A DNA stretch of 24,052 nucleotides, taken from assembly GCA_916710115.1 (NCBI GenBank), contig CAKAOY010000004.1, positions 1 through 24,052 of the forward strand. Reading direction: 5' to 3'. Of this stretch, positions 23,689-24,052 are shown one piece after another. Origin of the DNA: an uncultured Bergeyella sp. (GTDB taxonomy: Bacteria; Bacteroidota; Bacteroidia; Flavobacteriales; Weeksellaceae). The notes below the pieces were generated by a model. The model saw only the letters and a list, made by a program, of their open reading frames with translations, did no database searches and had not been told where the DNA came from. The translations under genes and the position numbers were made by a program. How positions within the stretch are numbered: the stretch's first letter is position 1; each line of letters starts with the position of its first letter.

Positions 23689-23893
23689 ACTAAAAAGCTG
23701 ATTTTATGGATGATTAAAAATAGGAATAATCATAATTTAACTTATTAATAATGATTAAATATAATAAAAGTGTAGATGATTAATTATTAATATATAATGT
23801 TTTAAATTAAGCAATGTATATTAAAAATAATATATTTAACTAAAAATAAATAAAATATAGATACTTGTATTCATTAAAATAATTAGAGAAATA
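23689..23893 (+). other. AT-rich non-coding region upstream of the third susC
   Basis: About 205 bp, almost all A and T, with no credible gene. ATTAATATATAA at 23786-23797 also occurs at 10099-10110, but the longer 23-bp element is not preserved. Nothing else can be assigned. Confidence 0.55.
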
Positions 23894-23948
23894 TTTGGTG
23901 ATGTTGAAAATGTTTTTCAATTTTGTTACACTAAAATGTTAAATAAAT
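23894..23948 (+). promoter_or_regulatory. Promoter and leader module of the third susC
   Basis: -33 TTTG (23894-23897), a 20-bp spacer, -7 CAATTTTG (23918-23925), 11 bp, TGTTAAATAAAT (23937-23948), then 16 bp to the ATG. The spacer and first bases of the -7 form a perfect dyad, TTGAAAA-TGT-TTTTCAA (23904-23920). Confidence 0.72.
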
Positions 23949-23964
23949 CTATAAAACTAATTTG

Positions 23965-24052
23965 ATGAGTACTAAACTACGAGTGTTGGGAGCTGGTGCG
24001 ATATTTTTCTTAGCAAGCCAGACGATAACAGCACAAATAAAACAAAGTGATT
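23965..24052 (+). CDS. SusC/RagA-family outer-membrane protein, third copy (5' end only)
   Basis: Only 29 codons lie in the window: MSTKLRVLGAGAIFFLASQ, then TITAQIKQSD. This is the same signal peptide as in the two upstream SusC proteins, followed by the same short charged segment, and the upstream promoter module is also shared. The plug and barrel are beyond the right edge, so the call rests on the N-terminal identity and promoter. A SusD gene would be expected downstream. The terminator at 23650-23688 separates it from the SprE/PorW-like gene. Confidence 0.8.
   Translation, partial: MSTKLRVLGAGAIFFLASQTITAQIKQSD

Overview
The window is AT-rich bacterial DNA from the Bacteroidota, class Flavobacteriia. 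Several things point there: two complete SusC/SusD outer-membrane pairs and the start of a third SusC, a SprE/PorW-like type IX secretion lipoprotein gene, a patatin/beta-barrel fusion, a DUF2795 gene next to secA, and promoters of the Bacteroidota type (-33 TTTG, -7 TAnnTTTG). The short SusC N-termini and the CoaX variant suggest the Chryseobacterium/Riemerella/Bergeyella group (Weeksellaceae). That placement is an inference from memory of the families.

Layout. On the minus strand, 1-1113 holds most of a HI0933-family flavoprotein that runs off the left edge. Everything else is on the plus strand. A patatin-like phospholipase with a C-terminal barrel (1251-3398) is followed by a compact cluster of type III pantothenate kinase, an exported endonuclease/exonuclease/phosphatase-family protein and a nucleotide-sugar epimerase (3450-6460). 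Then come a 73-residue DUF2795 protein and SecA (6576-9973), ending in a strong terminator.

From 10 kb to 19.7 kb lie two self-contained SusC-SusD operons, each with an AT-rich upstream region, a recognisable promoter and a strong hairpin terminator. A third SusC starts at 23965. No glycoside hydrolase, sulfatase, peptidase or regulator gene accompanies them, so their cargo cannot be deduced. Between the second and third lies a housekeeping block: thiL, ybeY and a sprE/porW-like gene. The last is split into two frames near 22940-22960 and is probably broken, unless the assembly is wrong there.

The most distinctive non-coding signal is a 5' module shared by all three susC genes. It consists of TTTG, 19-20 bp, CAnnTTTG, 11-12 bp, TGTTAAATAAAT, exactly 16 bp, then ATG. 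It is followed by nearly identical signal-peptide coding sequence, after which the proteins diverge. A 7-3-7 dyad sits between the two promoter elements of copies 2 and 3 but not copy 1. A 23-bp element lies 289-290 bp upstream of the first two susC starts. A separate promoter class, TATTTTTG 15-21 nt before the ATG, serves four housekeeping genes. No tRNA, rRNA, insertion sequence, CRISPR array or prophage was recognised.
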